From: Pseudomonas sp. ATCC PTA-122608
GTDB lineage: Bacteria > Pseudomonadota > Gammaproteobacteria > Pseudomonadales > Pseudomonadaceae
Length of the DNA stretch: 64,000 bases
Reading direction: 5' to 3'
Assembly (NCBI RefSeq): GCF_001952855.1
Contig: NZ_LPNO01000014.1
Location: 1 to 64,000 of the forward strand
Shown: in pieces, positions 40,007-49,030 of the stretch
How positions within the stretch are numbered: position 1 is the stretch's first letter
How the letters are laid out: every line of letters starts with the position of its first letter
The notes under the pieces: model-generated
What the model saw: the letters and a program-made list of their open reading frames with translations, nothing else
The model's database searches: none
What the model was told of the DNA's origin: nothing
Translations under genes and position numbers: made by a program

Positions 40007-41347
40007 ATGTCCACCACCATCGCAAAAGCCAACCCCAAGGTCGGCTTTGTATCCCTGGGTTGCCCAAAGGCTCTGGTCGACTCCGAACGCATCCTTACCC
40101 AACTGCGCATGGAAGGTTATGACGTCGTGTCCACCTACCAGGACGCGGACGTGGTGGTGGTCAACACCTGCGGCTTCATCGACTCGGCCAAGGCAGAGTC
40201 CCTGGAAGTGATTGGCGAAGCCATCAAGGAAAACGGCAAGGTGATCGTCACCGGCTGCATGGGCGTGGAAGAAGGCGCCATCCGCAACGTGCACCCGAGC
40301 GTGCTGGCCGTGACCGGTCCGCAGCAGTACGAGCAAGTGGTCAACGCCGTGCACCAGGTAGTGCCGCCGCGCCAGGACCACAACCCGCTGATCGACCTGG
40401 TGCCGCCGCAAGGCATCAAGCTGACCCCGCGCCACTATGCCTACCTGAAGATTTCCGAAGGCTGCAACCACAGCTGCAGCTTCTGCATCATCCCGTCGAT
40501 GCGCGGCAAGCTGGTAAGCCGTCCGGTGGGCGACGTGCTGGACGAGGCCCAGCGCCTGGTCAAATCCGGCGTGAAAGAGCTGCTGGTGATCTCCCAGGAC
40601 ACCAGCGCCTACGGCGTCGACGTCAAATACCGCACCGGTTTCTGGAACGGCGCGCCGGTGAAAACCCGCATGACCGAACTCTGCGAAGCCCTGAGCAGCC
40701 TCGGTGTATGGGTGCGCCTGCACTACGTTTACCCGTACCCGCACGTTGACGAGCTGATCCCGCTGATGGCCGCCGGCAAGATCCTGCCGTACCTGGACAT
40801 CCCGTTCCAGCATGCCAGCCCGAAGATCCTCAAGGCCATGAAACGCCCGGCTTTCGAAGACAAGACCCTGGCGCGCATCAAGAACTGGCGCGAGATCTGC
40901 CCGGAACTGATCATCCGCTCCACCTTTATCGTCGGCTTCCCCGGCGAAACCGAAGAAGACTTCCAGTACCTGCTGGACTGGCTGACCGAGGCCCAGCTGG
41001 ACCGCGTCGGCTGCTTCCAGTACTCCCCGGTGGAAGGTGCTCCGGCCAACCTGCTGGACGCTGCCATCGTGCCGGACGACGTCAAGCAGGACCGCTGGGA
41101 GCGCTTCATGGCGCACCAGCAGGCCATCAGCTCGGCGCGCCTGCAACTGCGCATCGGCCGTGAGATCGAAGTACTGATCGACGAAGTCGACGAGCAAGGC
41201 GCGGTTGGCCGTTGCTTCTTCGATGCGCCGGAAATCGACGGCAACGTGTTCATCGACGATGCCAGCGACTTGAAGCCGGGTGACAAGGTCTGGTGCACCG
41301 TGACCGACGCCGACGAGTACGACCTGTGGGCTGAAAAGCGCGCATAA
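40007..41347 (+). CDS. rimO: Ribosomal protein S12 methylthiotransferase
   Basis: A 446-residue radical-SAM enzyme that adds a methylthio group to Asp of ribosomal protein S12. The N-terminal UPF0004 domain has [14 protein letters not shown] and [10 protein letters not shown]. The radical-SAM cluster motif is [17 protein letters not shown] (CxxxCxxC), and a TRAM domain ends the protein. ATG 40007 has CGAGG 7 nt before it. The order mprF-virJ-kup-rimO is conserved in Pseudomonas. Confidence 0.95.
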   Translation: MSTTIAKANPKVGFVSLGCPKALVDSERILTQLRMEGYDVVSTYQDADVVVVNTCGFIDSAKAESLEVIGEAIKENGKVIVTGCMGVEEGAIRNVHPSVLAVTGPQQYEQVVNAVHQVVPPRQDHNPLIDLVPPQGIKLTPRHYAYLKISEGCNHSCSFCIIPSMRGKLVSRPVGDVLDEAQRLVKSGVKELLVISQDTSAYGVDVKYRTGFWNGAPVKTRMTELCEALSSLGVWVRLHYVYPYPHVDELIPLMAAGKILPYLDIPFQHASPKILKAMKRPAFEDKTLARIKNWREICPELIIRSTFIVGFPGETEEDFQYLLDWLTEAQLDRVGCFQYSPVEGAPANLLDAAIVPDDVKQDRWERFMAHQQAISSARLQLRIGREIEVLIDEVDEQGAVGRCFFDAPEIDGNVFIDDASDLKPGDKVWCTVTDADEYDLWAEKRA

Positions 41348-41361
41348 GATGTAAAGAAATG

Positions 41362-41400
41362 AAAAAGCCCTGCCTCTGGACAAGATGCGGGGCTTTTTTA
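41362..41400 (+). terminator. Terminator after rimO
   Basis: AAAAAGCCCTGC and GCGGGGCTTTTTT pair, ending in a T-run. Confidence 0.85.
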
Positions 41401-41450
41401 GGTCTATCGTTTGGCCCATCAGCGCCAAACATCAGCAAGGGGCAGCGGGC

Positions 41451-41924
41451 ATGCGTCAGCATTCGGTTATCCATACACCCAAATCCAGCGACTATCAGGA
41501 ACTGACCCGTATCTGGGAGGCATCGGTGCGAGCCACCCATGATTTCCTGCCGGACAGTTACATCGAGTTGCTGAAAAACCTGGTGCTGACCCGCTACCTC
41601 GACGCGGTGATGCTGATCTGCACCAAGGACTCGCGCCAACGCATCACCGGGTTTGCCGGAGTGGCGGCGGGCAAGGTCGAGATGCTGTTTATCGATCCCG
41701 AGCACCGTGGCCAGGGCCTGGGCCGGCAATTGCTGCGCTATGCCATCGAGTCCATGAACGCCGACCAACTCGACGTCAACGAACAGAACCCGCAGGCCCT
41801 GGGTTTTTACTTCAAGCAAGGCTTTGAGGTGATCGGACGCACGGACCACGACGGCATGGGCCAGCCTTATCCGTTGCTGCACATGCGTTTGCGCCAGGCC
41901 CAGCAACAGGCACGTCGCGGCTAA
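41451..41924 (+). CDS. GNAT acetyltransferase, YjaB-like
   Basis: A 157-residue N-acetyltransferase. Motif A is EMLFIDPEHRGQGLGRQLL, and VNEQNPQALGFYFKQGFEVIGRT is the signature shared with E. coli YjaB. Acetyl-CoA is the likely donor; the acceptor is unknown. ATG 41451 is chosen for agreement with the family and for an AAGGGG site upstream. Confidence 0.85.
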   Translation: MRQHSVIHTPKSSDYQELTRIWEASVRATHDFLPDSYIELLKNLVLTRYLDAVMLICTKDSRQRITGFAGVAAGKVEMLFIDPEHRGQGLGRQLLRYAIESMNADQLDVNEQNPQALGFYFKQGFEVIGRTDHDGMGQPYPLLHMRLRQAQQQARRG

Positions 41925-41995
41925 ATGAAATGGAGCCGGGATTAACCGGCGCCACACAGGTACAATAGCCGCCCCCTTTTGTTTCGGCCCTTGTC

Positions 41996-42706
41996 ATGAC
42001 TGAACCCCTACGCCTCTCCAAACGCCTCATCGAACTGGTCGGTTGCTCCCGTCGGGAGGCTGAGCTGTTCATCGAAGGCGGCTGGGTCACGGTGGACGGC
42101 GAAGTGATCGACGAGCCGCAGTTCAAGGTCACCACCCAGACGGTCGAGCTTGACCCAGAGGCCAAGGCCACTGCGCCGGAGCCGGTGACCATCCTGTTCC
42201 ACACGCCTGCCGGTGTGGATGCCGAGACGGCCATGGCGTCGATCAACGCCGAGACCCTGTCGGAAGAACACCGCTTCAGCAAGCGCCCGCTCAAAGGCCA
42301 CTTCCTGCGCCTGACCGCCAGCAGCGACCTGCAAGCCAAGGCCAGCGGCCTGTTGGTGTTCACCCAGGACTGGAAGATCCTGCGCAAGCTGACCGCTGAC
42401 GCGAACAAGATCGAACAGGAATACGTGGTGGAAGTGTCCGGCGACATGGTCGCCCACGGCCTGAACCGCCTCAACCACGGCCTGACCTACAAAGGTAAGG
42501 AATTGCCAGCGGTGAAAGCCAGCTGGCAGAACGAGAACCGCCTGCGCTTTGCGTTGAAAAACCCGCAACCGGGTGTGATTGCCTTGTTCTGCGAAGCCGT
42601 TGGCCTGAAAGTCGTCGCCATTCGACGCATCCGCATTGGCGGAGTCTCCATCGGCAAAGTGCCGGTAGGCCAATGGCGTTATCTGTCCGGCAAAGAAAAG
42701 TTCTAA
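41996..42706 (+). CDS. S4-domain RNA pseudouridine synthase
   Basis: A 236-residue protein. The N-terminal S4 RNA-binding domain is LSKRLIELVGCSRREAELFIEGGWVTVDG (residues 6-34). The RsuA-type core follows. The catalytic block usually reading GRLDxxTxGLL is ASSDLQAKASGLLVF here, so the Asp and GLL are kept but the Arg and Thr are not. IEQEYVVEV and VVAIRRIRIGGVSIG complete the family pattern. It probably modifies ribosomal RNA; the target cannot be read. Confidence 0.83.
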   Translation: MTEPLRLSKRLIELVGCSRREAELFIEGGWVTVDGEVIDEPQFKVTTQTVELDPEAKATAPEPVTILFHTPAGVDAETAMASINAETLSEEHRFSKRPLKGHFLRLTASSDLQAKASGLLVFTQDWKILRKLTADANKIEQEYVVEVSGDMVAHGLNRLNHGLTYKGKELPAVKASWQNENRLRFALKNPQPGVIALFCEAVGLKVVAIRRIRIGGVSIGKVPVGQWRYLSGKEKF

Positions 42707-42783
42707 GACTTTTTTCGCCGCCGAATCTCTCGATACCGCCTGCCTGGGCGGTGTCCACAGTTGAATGACCAGGATTGCCCACC

Positions 42784-43251
42784 ATGATTCACAACGACGT
42801 ACTACGCAGCGTGCGCTACATGCTCGACATCAGCGACAACAAGATGGTCGAGATCATCAAGCTCGGCGGCATGGAAGTCACCAAGGACGACCTGCTGACC
42901 TACCTCAAGAAAGACGAGGAAGAAGGCTTCGTGTTCTGCCCTGACGAAGTCATGGCGCATTTCCTCGATGGCCTGGTGATCTTCAAGCGCGGCAAGGACG
43001 AAACCCGTCCACCGCAGCCAATCGAACTGCCGGTGACCAACAACATCATCCTGAAGAAACTGCGCGTGGCCTTCGAACTGAAGGAAGACGACATGCACGC
43101 GATCCTCAAGGCTTCGGAGTTTCCGGTGTCCAAGCCTGAGCTGAGCGCGCTGTTCCGCAAGTTCGGCCACACCAACTACCGCACCTGCGGTGACCAGTTG
43201 CTGCGCAACTTCCTCAAGGGCCTGACCCTGCGCGTTCGCGTAAGCCCGTGA
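42784..43251 (+). CDS. YehS-type protein, DUF1456
   Basis: A 155-residue soluble protein built of two related halves (NDVLRSVRYMLDISDNKMVEI and NNIILKKLRVAFELKEDDMHAI), each one DUF1456 domain. The function is unknown. ATG 42784 is used. The stop overlaps the GTG of trmO by 4 nt (GTGA), which suggests coupled translation with a tRNA-modifying enzyme. Confidence 0.85.
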   Translation: MIHNDVLRSVRYMLDISDNKMVEIIKLGGMEVTKDDLLTYLKKDEEEGFVFCPDEVMAHFLDGLVIFKRGKDETRPPQPIELPVTNNIILKKLRVAFELKEDDMHAILKASEFPVSKPELSALFRKFGHTNYRTCGDQLLRNFLKGLTLRVRVSP

Positions 43252-43943
43252 CCTACACCGTCTCGCCCATCGGCTTTGTCCGCTCCTGTTTCAAGGAGAA
43301 GTTCGCCATCCCGCGCCAGCCACAACTGGCGCCCGCCGCCCGAGGCGTGCTGGAACTGGTGGCGCCGTTCGACCAGGGTGAGGCGGTGCAGGGTTTGGAA
43401 CAGGTCAGCCATGTGTGGCTGCTGTTCCTGTTCCACCAGGCACTGGAAGACAAGCCCCGCCTGAAAGTGCGCCCGCCGCGTCTGGGGGGCAACAAGTCCA
43501 TGGGCGTATTCGCTACTCGCGCGACCCACCGGCCGAATGGCATTGGCCAATCGGTGGTCAAGCTGGACAAGGTGGAGGACGGCCGCCTGTGGATATCCGG
43601 CATCGACCTGCTGGATGGCACACCGATTCTCGATATCAAGCCGTACGTGCCGTACGCAGACATCGTTGACACTGCGGCCAACAGCATCGCCAGCGCTGCG
43701 CCACAGCTGATTCCCGTGCAGTGGCTGAAGACTGCGCTGCAACAGGCACAAGGCCACGCTCAGCGCCTTGACGAGCCATTGGTGGCGTTGATCGAGCAGT
43801 GTCTGGCGCAGGACCCACGGCCGGCGTACCAGACGCCGGGGCCAGAGCGGGAATACGGGGCGCAGTTCTGGGATGTGGACGTGCGGTGGCACTATCCCGA
43901 GGCCGGGATGATTTGTGTGCTGGAAGTGATTGCGACCAAGTAA
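43248..43943 (+). CDS. trmO: tRNA (N6-threonylcarbamoyl-A37) N6-methyltransferase
   Basis: A 231-residue TsaA/TrmO protein starting at GTG 43248. The N-terminal beta-barrel SAM domain shows IGFVRSCFKEKFAIPRQP and VFATRATHRPNGIGQSVV, both hallmark blocks. LLDGTPILDIKPYVPYAD is also diagnostic. It methylates t6A37 of tRNA-Thr. It is coupled to the DUF1456 gene by a GTGA overlap. Confidence 0.93.
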   Translation: MTYTVSPIGFVRSCFKEKFAIPRQPQLAPAARGVLELVAPFDQGEAVQGLEQVSHVWLLFLFHQALEDKPRLKVRPPRLGGNKSMGVFATRATHRPNGIGQSVVKLDKVEDGRLWISGIDLLDGTPILDIKPYVPYADIVDTAANSIASAAPQLIPVQWLKTALQQAQGHAQRLDEPLVALIEQCLAQDPRPAYQTPGPEREYGAQFWDVDVRWHYPEAGMICVLEVIATK

Positions 43944-43954
43944 ATCCCGAAAAC

Positions 43955-43995
43955 AAAAAAGCCCGCGCTGCCTTTACAGGCAACGCGGGCTTTTC
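43955..43995 (+). terminator. Terminator after trmO
   Basis: AAAAAAGCCCGCG...CGCGGGCTTTT stem with a further TGCC/GGCA pairing inside. Confidence 0.88.
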
Positions 43996-44013
43996 TTTGG
44001 TGACTCAGTCACC

Positions 44014-44113
44014 TGTAGGAGCGATCTTGCTCGCGAAGAACGCAAGTACACCGCGCTAATCCAGGATACGCGCGTTATCGTTAACGTTTTTCGCGAGCAA
44101 GCTCGCTCCTACA
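44014..44113. repeat. REPIN, 100 bp, class TGTAGGAGCGAGC
   Basis: The left arm TGTAGGAGCGATCTTGCTCG has one G-to-T change; the right arm is normal. The orientation matches the copy at 3360. It lies between convergent trmO and fpr. Confidence 0.9.
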
Positions 44114-44125
44114 AGTGACCCACGG

Positions 44126-44905
44126 TCACTTCTCGACGAACGCACGCTCGATCAAGTAGTCACCCGGCTCACGCATACGCGGGGAGACCTTCAGACCGAA
44201 GCTGTTCAGCACTTCGCTGGTTTCATCCAGCATGCTCGGGCTGCCGCACAACATGGCGCGGTCGTCTTCAGGATTGATCGGCGGCAGGCCGATGTCACTG
44301 AACAGCTTGCCGCTGCGCATCAGGTCGGTCAGGCGGCCTTCGTTTTCGAACGGCTCGCGGGTCACGGTCGGGTAGTAGATCAACTTGTCACGCAGGGCCT
44401 CGCCGAAGAACTCGTTCTGCGGCAGGTGCTCGGTGATGAATTCACGGTAGGCGACTTCGTTGACGTAACGCACGCCGTGGCACAGGATCACTTTTTCGAA
44501 ACGCTCGTAGGTTTCCGGGTCCTGGATCACGCTCATGAATGGCGCCAGCCCAGTACCGGTGCTGAGCAGGTACAGGTGCTTGCCCGGCTTCAAATCGTCA
44601 AGCACCAGGGTGCCCGTCGGTTTTTTGCTGATGATGATCTCGTCGCCTTCCTTCAAGTGCTGCAATTGGGAAGTCAGCGGGCCATCGGGCACCTTGATGC
44701 TGAAGAACTCCAGATGCTCTTCCCAGTTCGGGCTGGCAATGGAGTAAGCGCGCATGAGCGGGCGGCCATTAGGCTGTTGCAGGCCGATCATCACGAACTG
44801 ACCGTTCTCGAAGCGCAGGCCCGGATCGCGGGTGCACTTGAAGCTGAACAGAGTGTCGTTCCAGTGATGAACACTGAGGACACGCTCGTGGTTCATGTTG
44901 CTCAT
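44126..44905 (-). CDS. fpr: Ferredoxin-NADP+ reductase
   Basis: A 259-residue flavoenzyme of the bacterial subclass I type. The FAD motif is RAYSIASPNWEEHLEFFSIKV, and the NADP-binding region is LLSTGTGLAPFMSVIQD and LCHGVRYVNEVAYRE. The C-terminal end is VEK. It supplies or receives electrons from ferredoxin in redox defence. It is divergent from finR, whose product activates fpr under superoxide in P. putida. CAGGAG lies 10 nt before ATG 44905. Confidence 0.94.
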   Translation of the reverse strand: MSNMNHERVLSVHHWNDTLFSFKCTRDPGLRFENGQFVMIGLQQPNGRPLMRAYSIASPNWEEHLEFFSIKVPDGPLTSQLQHLKEGDEIIISKKPTGTLVLDDLKPGKHLYLLSTGTGLAPFMSVIQDPETYERFEKVILCHGVRYVNEVAYREFITEHLPQNEFFGEALRDKLIYYPTVTREPFENEGRLTDLMRSGKLFSDIGLPPINPEDDRAMLCGSPSMLDETSEVLNSFGLKVSPRMREPGDYLIERAFVEK

Positions 44906-45029
44906 GTACGGGGGACTCCTGGAAATGGGTCTGCGCCAAATGATGGATGCGCAATTGCACAGCATTCTAATGGCGGCGACAATATCTGTTAACTGGATTA
45001 TTAAGATAAGGGTTATCGGTTATATCGAT

Positions 45030-45956
45030 ATGCGATTTACTCTACGTCAACTGCAAGTCTTCGTCGCCGTCGCCCAGCAGGAAAGCGTCTCGCGCGCTGC
45101 TGGCCTTCTGGCCTTATCTCAATCCGCCGCCAGCACCTCGATTACCGAGCTGGAGCGTCAATCCAGCTGCCAATTATTCGACCGCGCCGGTAAACGCCTG
45201 AGCCTCAACGCCCTCGGGCATCAGCTATTGCCCCAGGCAGTGGCGCTGCTGGACCAGGCCAAGGAGATCGAGGACCTGCTCAACGGCAAGTCGGGCTTCG
45301 GCTCCCTGGCGGTCGGCGCGACCCTGACCATCGGCAATTACCTGGCCACGCTGCTGATCGGCAGCTTCATGCAGCAGCATCCCGAGAGCCAGGTGAAGCT
45401 GCATGTGCAGAACACTGCGCATATCGTGCATCAGGTGGCGCACTACGAAATTGATCTGGGTCTAATCGAAGGTGACTGCAGCCACCCGGACATCGAGGTG
45501 CAAACTTGGGTGGAAGACGAGTTGGTGGTGTTCTGTGCGCCCCAGCATCATCTGGCCAAGCGCGGCCAGGCAACCATGGAAGAGTTGACCCATGAGGCGT
45601 GGATCCTGCGGGAACAAGGCTCCGGTACGCGCCTGACCTTTGACCAGGCCATGCGGCATCACCGCAGCGCGCTGAATATCCGCCTGGAGCTGGAACACAC
45701 CGAGGCGATCAAGCGGGCGGTGGAATCAGGATTGGGAATTGGCTGCATCTCCCGGCTGGCGCTGCGCGACGCCTTCCGGCGCGGCAGCCTGGTACCGGTG
45801 GAAACCCCGGACCTGGACCTGGCCCGGCAGTTCTACTTCATCTGGCACAAGCAGAAGTACCAGACCTCGGCCATGCGCGAATTTCTCGAGCTGTGCCGTT
45901 CCTTTACCGCCGGCGTGCAGCGCAGCGACGAGATTGTACTGCCGACCATTGCCTAG
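45030..45956 (+). CDS. finR: LysR-type regulator FinR
   Basis: A 308-residue LysR regulator. The helix-turn-helix is MRFTLRQLQVFVAVAQQESVSRAAGLLALSQSAASTSI, residues 1-38, and an effector domain follows (about 90-300). ATG 45030 gives the usual LysR start. An inverted repeat GATAA-ggg-TTATC lies at 45005-45017 in the fpr/finR gap and could be part of its operator. It activates fpr in P. putida and P. aeruginosa. The stop overlaps the convergent dgkA end by 4 nt. Confidence 0.9.
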   Translation: MRFTLRQLQVFVAVAQQESVSRAAGLLALSQSAASTSITELERQSSCQLFDRAGKRLSLNALGHQLLPQAVALLDQAKEIEDLLNGKSGFGSLAVGATLTIGNYLATLLIGSFMQQHPESQVKLHVQNTAHIVHQVAHYEIDLGLIEGDCSHPDIEVQTWVEDELVVFCAPQHHLAKRGQATMEELTHEAWILREQGSGTRLTFDQAMRHHRSALNIRLELEHTEAIKRAVESGLGIGCISRLALRDAFRRGSLVPVETPDLDLARQFYFIWHKQKYQTSAMREFLELCRSFTAGVQRSDEIVLPTIA

Positions 45957-46315
45957 ATCAGGATCACGGCCCACACCAGGGTAATCATGGTCAGCGCGAC
46001 GAACTGCGCGGCGCTGCCCATGTCCTTGGCGTTTTTCGACAAGGGGTGCAGGTCCAGGGAAATCCGGTCGATCGCCGCTTCAACTGCGGAGTTGAGCAAC
46101 TCGACGATCAACGCCAGCAAGCACACCGCAATCAGCAGCGCCCGCTCTACCCGGCTGACATTCAGGAAGAAACTCAGCGGGATCAGGATGACATTGAGCA
46201 ACACCAACTGACGAAAAGCCGCCTCGCCAGTGAATGCCGCACGCAGGCCATCCAGGGAATATCCCCCCGCGTTGAAGATACGTTTGATACCGGTTTGACC
46301 TTTGAAAGGCGACAT
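45953..46315 (-). CDS. dgkA: Diacylglycerol kinase
   Basis: A 120-residue integral membrane kinase with three spans. The family block VELLNSAVEAAIDRISLDLHPLSKNAKDMGSAAQ holds the catalytic Glu and metal ligands (E76 and N72 equivalents). It recycles diacylglycerol released during glucan or lipid A modification. In P. putida a dgkA is reported in the ColR regulon, but I see no ColR-type box ahead of this gene. It lies downstream of erdR on the same strand. Confidence 0.93.
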   Translation of the reverse strand: MSPFKGQTGIKRIFNAGGYSLDGLRAAFTGEAAFRQLVLLNVILIPLSFFLNVSRVERALLIAVCLLALIVELLNSAVEAAIDRISLDLHPLSKNAKDMGSAAQFVALTMITLVWAVILI

Positions 46316-46390
46316 AGAGTAGGCAACTGAGCAAAAAGGTGTGGGGAAACTAGAGCACGCAAAGTCAAAAAAACGTGAATGAACAGTGTC

Positions 46391-47041
46391 TTAATGCTGC
46401 GAAATTGACTCAAGTTGTTGCAAGAGCAGCGCCGCCTGGGTCCGGGTACGCACGCCCAGCTTGCGGAAAATCGCTGTAACGTGGGCTTTGATGGTCGCTT
46501 CCGACACACTCAACTCGTAGGCAATCTGCTTGTTCAGCAGGCCTTCGCAGACCATGGTCAGCACGCGAAACTGCTGGGGCGTCAGGCTGGCCAGGCCATC
46601 ACGGGCGGCCTTGGCTTCGTCGGAGACATTGATCTCTTCAAAGGCCTGCGGCGGCCAGGAGACATCGCCATCCAACACCGTGCGCACGGCTTTCTGGATG
46701 TCTTCCATGGAGCTGGACTTGGGAATGAAACCGCTGGCACCGAACTCCTTGGAGCGCACCACCACCGAAGCCTCTTCCTGGGCCGAGACCATCACCACCG
46801 GAATCTGCGGGTATTGCCCGCGCAACAGCACCAGCCCGGAAAAACCGTAGGCACCGGGCATGTTCAGGTCCAGCAGAACCAGGTCCCAGTCGGATTTTTC
46901 AGTGAGGCGGGTTTCCAGCTCGGCAATGCTGGCCACTTCGACGAGGCGTACATCTGGCCCCAGGCCCAGCGTGACCGCCTGGTGCAGCGCGCTGCGAAAC
47001 AGCGGGTGATCATCGGCAATCAGGATTTCGTATGTGGCCAT
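46391..47041 (-). CDS. erdR: LuxR-family response regulator ErdR
   Basis: A 216-residue regulator. The receiver has the acceptor Asp in LVLLDLNMPGAYGF. The LuxR-type helix-turn-helix is LTPQQFRVLTMVCEGLLNKQIAYELSVSEATIKAHVTAIFRKLGV. The neighbour dgkA supports orthology to P. aeruginosa ErdR, which takes part in ethanol and acetate metabolism control. No cognate kinase lies in the window. Confidence 0.88.
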   Translation of the reverse strand: MATYEILIADDHPLFRSALHQAVTLGLGPDVRLVEVASIAELETRLTEKSDWDLVLLDLNMPGAYGFSGLVLLRGQYPQIPVVMVSAQEEASVVVRSKEFGASGFIPKSSSMEDIQKAVRTVLDGDVSWPPQAFEEINVSDEAKAARDGLASLTPQQFRVLTMVCEGLLNKQIAYELSVSEATIKAHVTAIFRKLGVRTRTQAALLLQQLESISQH

Positions 47042-47294
47042 TTATTAAATGATCCTGTTTTTATGGGGACACTGATGGGTTCAGTGCTCGCCAACACGCA
47101 AGGTGTCTGCCAGGCCAGCAGTCACCAAAGGGCGCGCTCAACGTCAAAAGACGACGTATCCAATCTGTGACAGCGCCCCAATCGGCGCCAAGCATGCCCA
47201 GCGTAGCCTGGGTGGTCAAGCGCTACGCCCGTGGCCATTCTAGCGGGCTGCGCGTTTACGCGGCCATCATGCAAAGGTCGGCTGGCCATGACAC

Positions 47295-48005
47295 CTATAG
47301 ATAAGGTGCAAGGCGAGTATGGACGACATCGGCCGGGTCCAGCGCCAGCTGAAATTTGGCGGCCAGGTAGTGGGTGCTGAATACATCCAGATAAGCATCC
47401 AGCACTTCGCTGGCCGCCTGGTCTTCAGCCAGTTCCAGGCACAGCGCAGCGACTTCAGCGGTACAGAAGTGGTCATCACGCTTGGAGCGGCGCAGCTTGT
47501 AGCGCGACAGTTGCTCGGGCGCCAGGCTCAGCACCGGCAAGTGCTCCAGGTACGGGCTCTTGCGAAACATCTTGCGCGCCTCGCTCCAGGTACCGTCCAG
47601 CAGAATGAACAGCGGGCGCTTGCCCTCTTCCAGCTTGACCTGATTGACCACCCGCTCCGGGGCCACGAATTCGCCGGGGAAGACGATATAAGGCTGCCAT
47701 TGCGGGTCAGCCAGCAAGGTCAGCAATTCGGGCTCTACCTCAGTCCGCGACCAGGGGAACGCTGTCGTGTCGTTGATCACATCGGCAATCAGCCAGCCGG
47801 TGTTGCTGGGTTTCATCGGCTCTACGTCATGCATCAGCAGGCACATGCCGGATTTGGCCTGGACCTTGGGCCGCCACGCGCACAGGCAATACTCGGGAAT
47901 TACCCGGCAGCCGGGGCAGCGCTCGGCACGCGAGCCTCGCGCCACGAACGGCTTGAGGGCGCGCGCCAGGCGCTGGGTGCGCAAACGGGAGACGGCATGG
48001 CTCAT
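47295..48005 (-). CDS. tapT: tRNA-uridine aminocarboxypropyltransferase (DTW domain)
   Basis: A 236-residue protein with the DTW signature (LLDGTWSEARKMFRKSPYL) and an N-terminal cysteine cluster (ERCPGCRVIPEYCLCAW) that probably binds zinc. Family members such as E. coli TapT (YfiP) add the aminocarboxypropyl group to U47 of tRNAs (acp3U). ATG 48005. It is a single gene; 209 bp separate it from the divergent DUF4146 gene. Confidence 0.88.
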   Translation of the reverse strand: MSHAVSRLRTQRLARALKPFVARGSRAERCPGCRVIPEYCLCAWRPKVQAKSGMCLLMHDVEPMKPSNTGWLIADVINDTTAFPWSRTEVEPELLTLLADPQWQPYIVFPGEFVAPERVVNQVKLEEGKRPLFILLDGTWSEARKMFRKSPYLEHLPVLSLAPEQLSRYKLRRSKRDDHFCTAEVAALCLELAEDQAASEVLDAYLDVFSTHYLAAKFQLALDPADVVHTRLAPYL

Positions 48006-48214
48006 CGGGTGCGCCGCTGCAGGAAAGTGGAAATCGACACGGATAGAACTCAGGAAGGTAAAAGTTACCGGAGTTTACCAGAGGCACCCTCGCCTACCTG
48101 CACTTCCCGGCAATAGGCTGGCCGTAATGGCAGGCGCTCACCTATAATCCCGCGCCACTGAACGCACAGCGCAGTGGCTGGTCTATGCACCAGTAACCGA
48201 ATCAGGAGAGTTTT

Positions 48215-48655
48215 ATGCTGCGTCTTATGCTGCGCACTGTTGTTCCGTCCGTCGCCCTGGCGTTGGCCTTGCCTTTGGGTGCCCAAGCGGCCTCGTTGCT
48301 GGAGGCCCAAATGAACAGGAAGCTGCAAAGCGTCGCAGAGGAAACCAACAAAGACCTGCCACGGGAAATCGACGAAAAGACCTTGGAAGTGGCTTACACC
48401 GTTGAAGGCTTGCAGCTGATTGACCATCTCAGCGTACTGCCCGACCGCGCCGAGCAAATGCGCGCTAACCCCAAGGCGGTGTACTTCCAACTGGGCCAAA
48501 GCGTGTGCCTGAACAAGGGTTATCGCGAGCTGATGGCCAAGGGTGCGATCATGCGCTACGACATTACCGAGAATAAAACCAACCGCCCGGTGGCGTCGGT
48601 CAAGTTCCAGGAAGCAGACTGCCCCGCACCGGCTGCTGCGAAGAAGAAAAAATAA
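48215..48655 (+). CDS. Secreted DUF4146 protein (PA3611-like)
   Basis: A 146-residue exported protein. The signal peptide is residues 1-25 (LALALPLGAQA). A small mature domain with two cysteines (SVCLNKGYRE and EADCPAP) could form a disulfide. The C-terminus is lysine-rich (AAAKKKK). It matches the Pseudomonas-specific DUF4146 family whose member PA3611 has a known structure but no firm function. AGGAGAG lies just before ATG 48215. Confidence 0.82.
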   Translation: MLRLMLRTVVPSVALALALPLGAQAASLLEAQMNRKLQSVAEETNKDLPREIDEKTLEVAYTVEGLQLIDHLSVLPDRAEQMRANPKAVYFQLGQSVCLNKGYRELMAKGAIMRYDITENKTNRPVASVKFQEADCPAPAAAKKKK

Positions 48656-48670
48656 GTAATGCCCCCTGTC

Positions 48671-48694
48671 GCGCGCCGCTGATCAGCGGCGCGC
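48671..48694. other. 24-bp perfect palindrome
   Basis: GCGCGCCGCT-GATC-AGCGGCGCGC, 16 nt after the DUF4146 stop. No T-run follows, so it is either an unusual transcript-end hairpin or a binding site. Confidence 0.55.
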
Positions 48695-49030
48695 AATATG
48701 CCCCACCGAACTATCCGTAAGTGCCCGTTCGCGGCAACGTCTAAACTCCCTCAGAAGTGATCAATAAGCGGTTGCCAGCCAAGACTTTATAGGCTCATGA
48801 TCAATTCATCCTGAAAGCCTGGAACATCGGGTTTTCACACCGTTCTGTAACATTTTCAGGGCAAAAGAGGGTTGCCCTCCTGAGCGTGCAGTGCAAAGGT
48901 TTTTAAACATAAGGAACATACAGAACCGGTTTCGCCCACCTCGTTAATCAGAGGCAACGACACATGCAGTGTCGTGGTCCCGACGAATTTCTCGCCGGCA
49001 CCCAGGGTTCTGTGAAGAAGGAGAAGTTGA
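48695..49030 (+). other. Leader region of the LOG gene
   Basis: No gene seen. Two small hairpins are evident: GAGGG-ttg-CCCTC near 48868-48880 and ACGACAC-atgca-GTGTCGT near 48957-48975. They could belong to a structured leader; a small RNA is possible but unsupported. Confidence 0.35.

Noticed and set aside
43937..44113. A CRISPR-like repeat pattern from the recurring TGTAGGAGCGAGC blocks
   Set aside because: The copies are paired inverted elements scattered singly between genes, not direct repeats with spacers; no cas genes are present.
46316..46390. A ColR box ahead of dgkA
   Set aside because: T-rich runs are present (CACGTTTTTTTGAC on the minus strand), but TTTTTCAC and the ACnAG part are missing.
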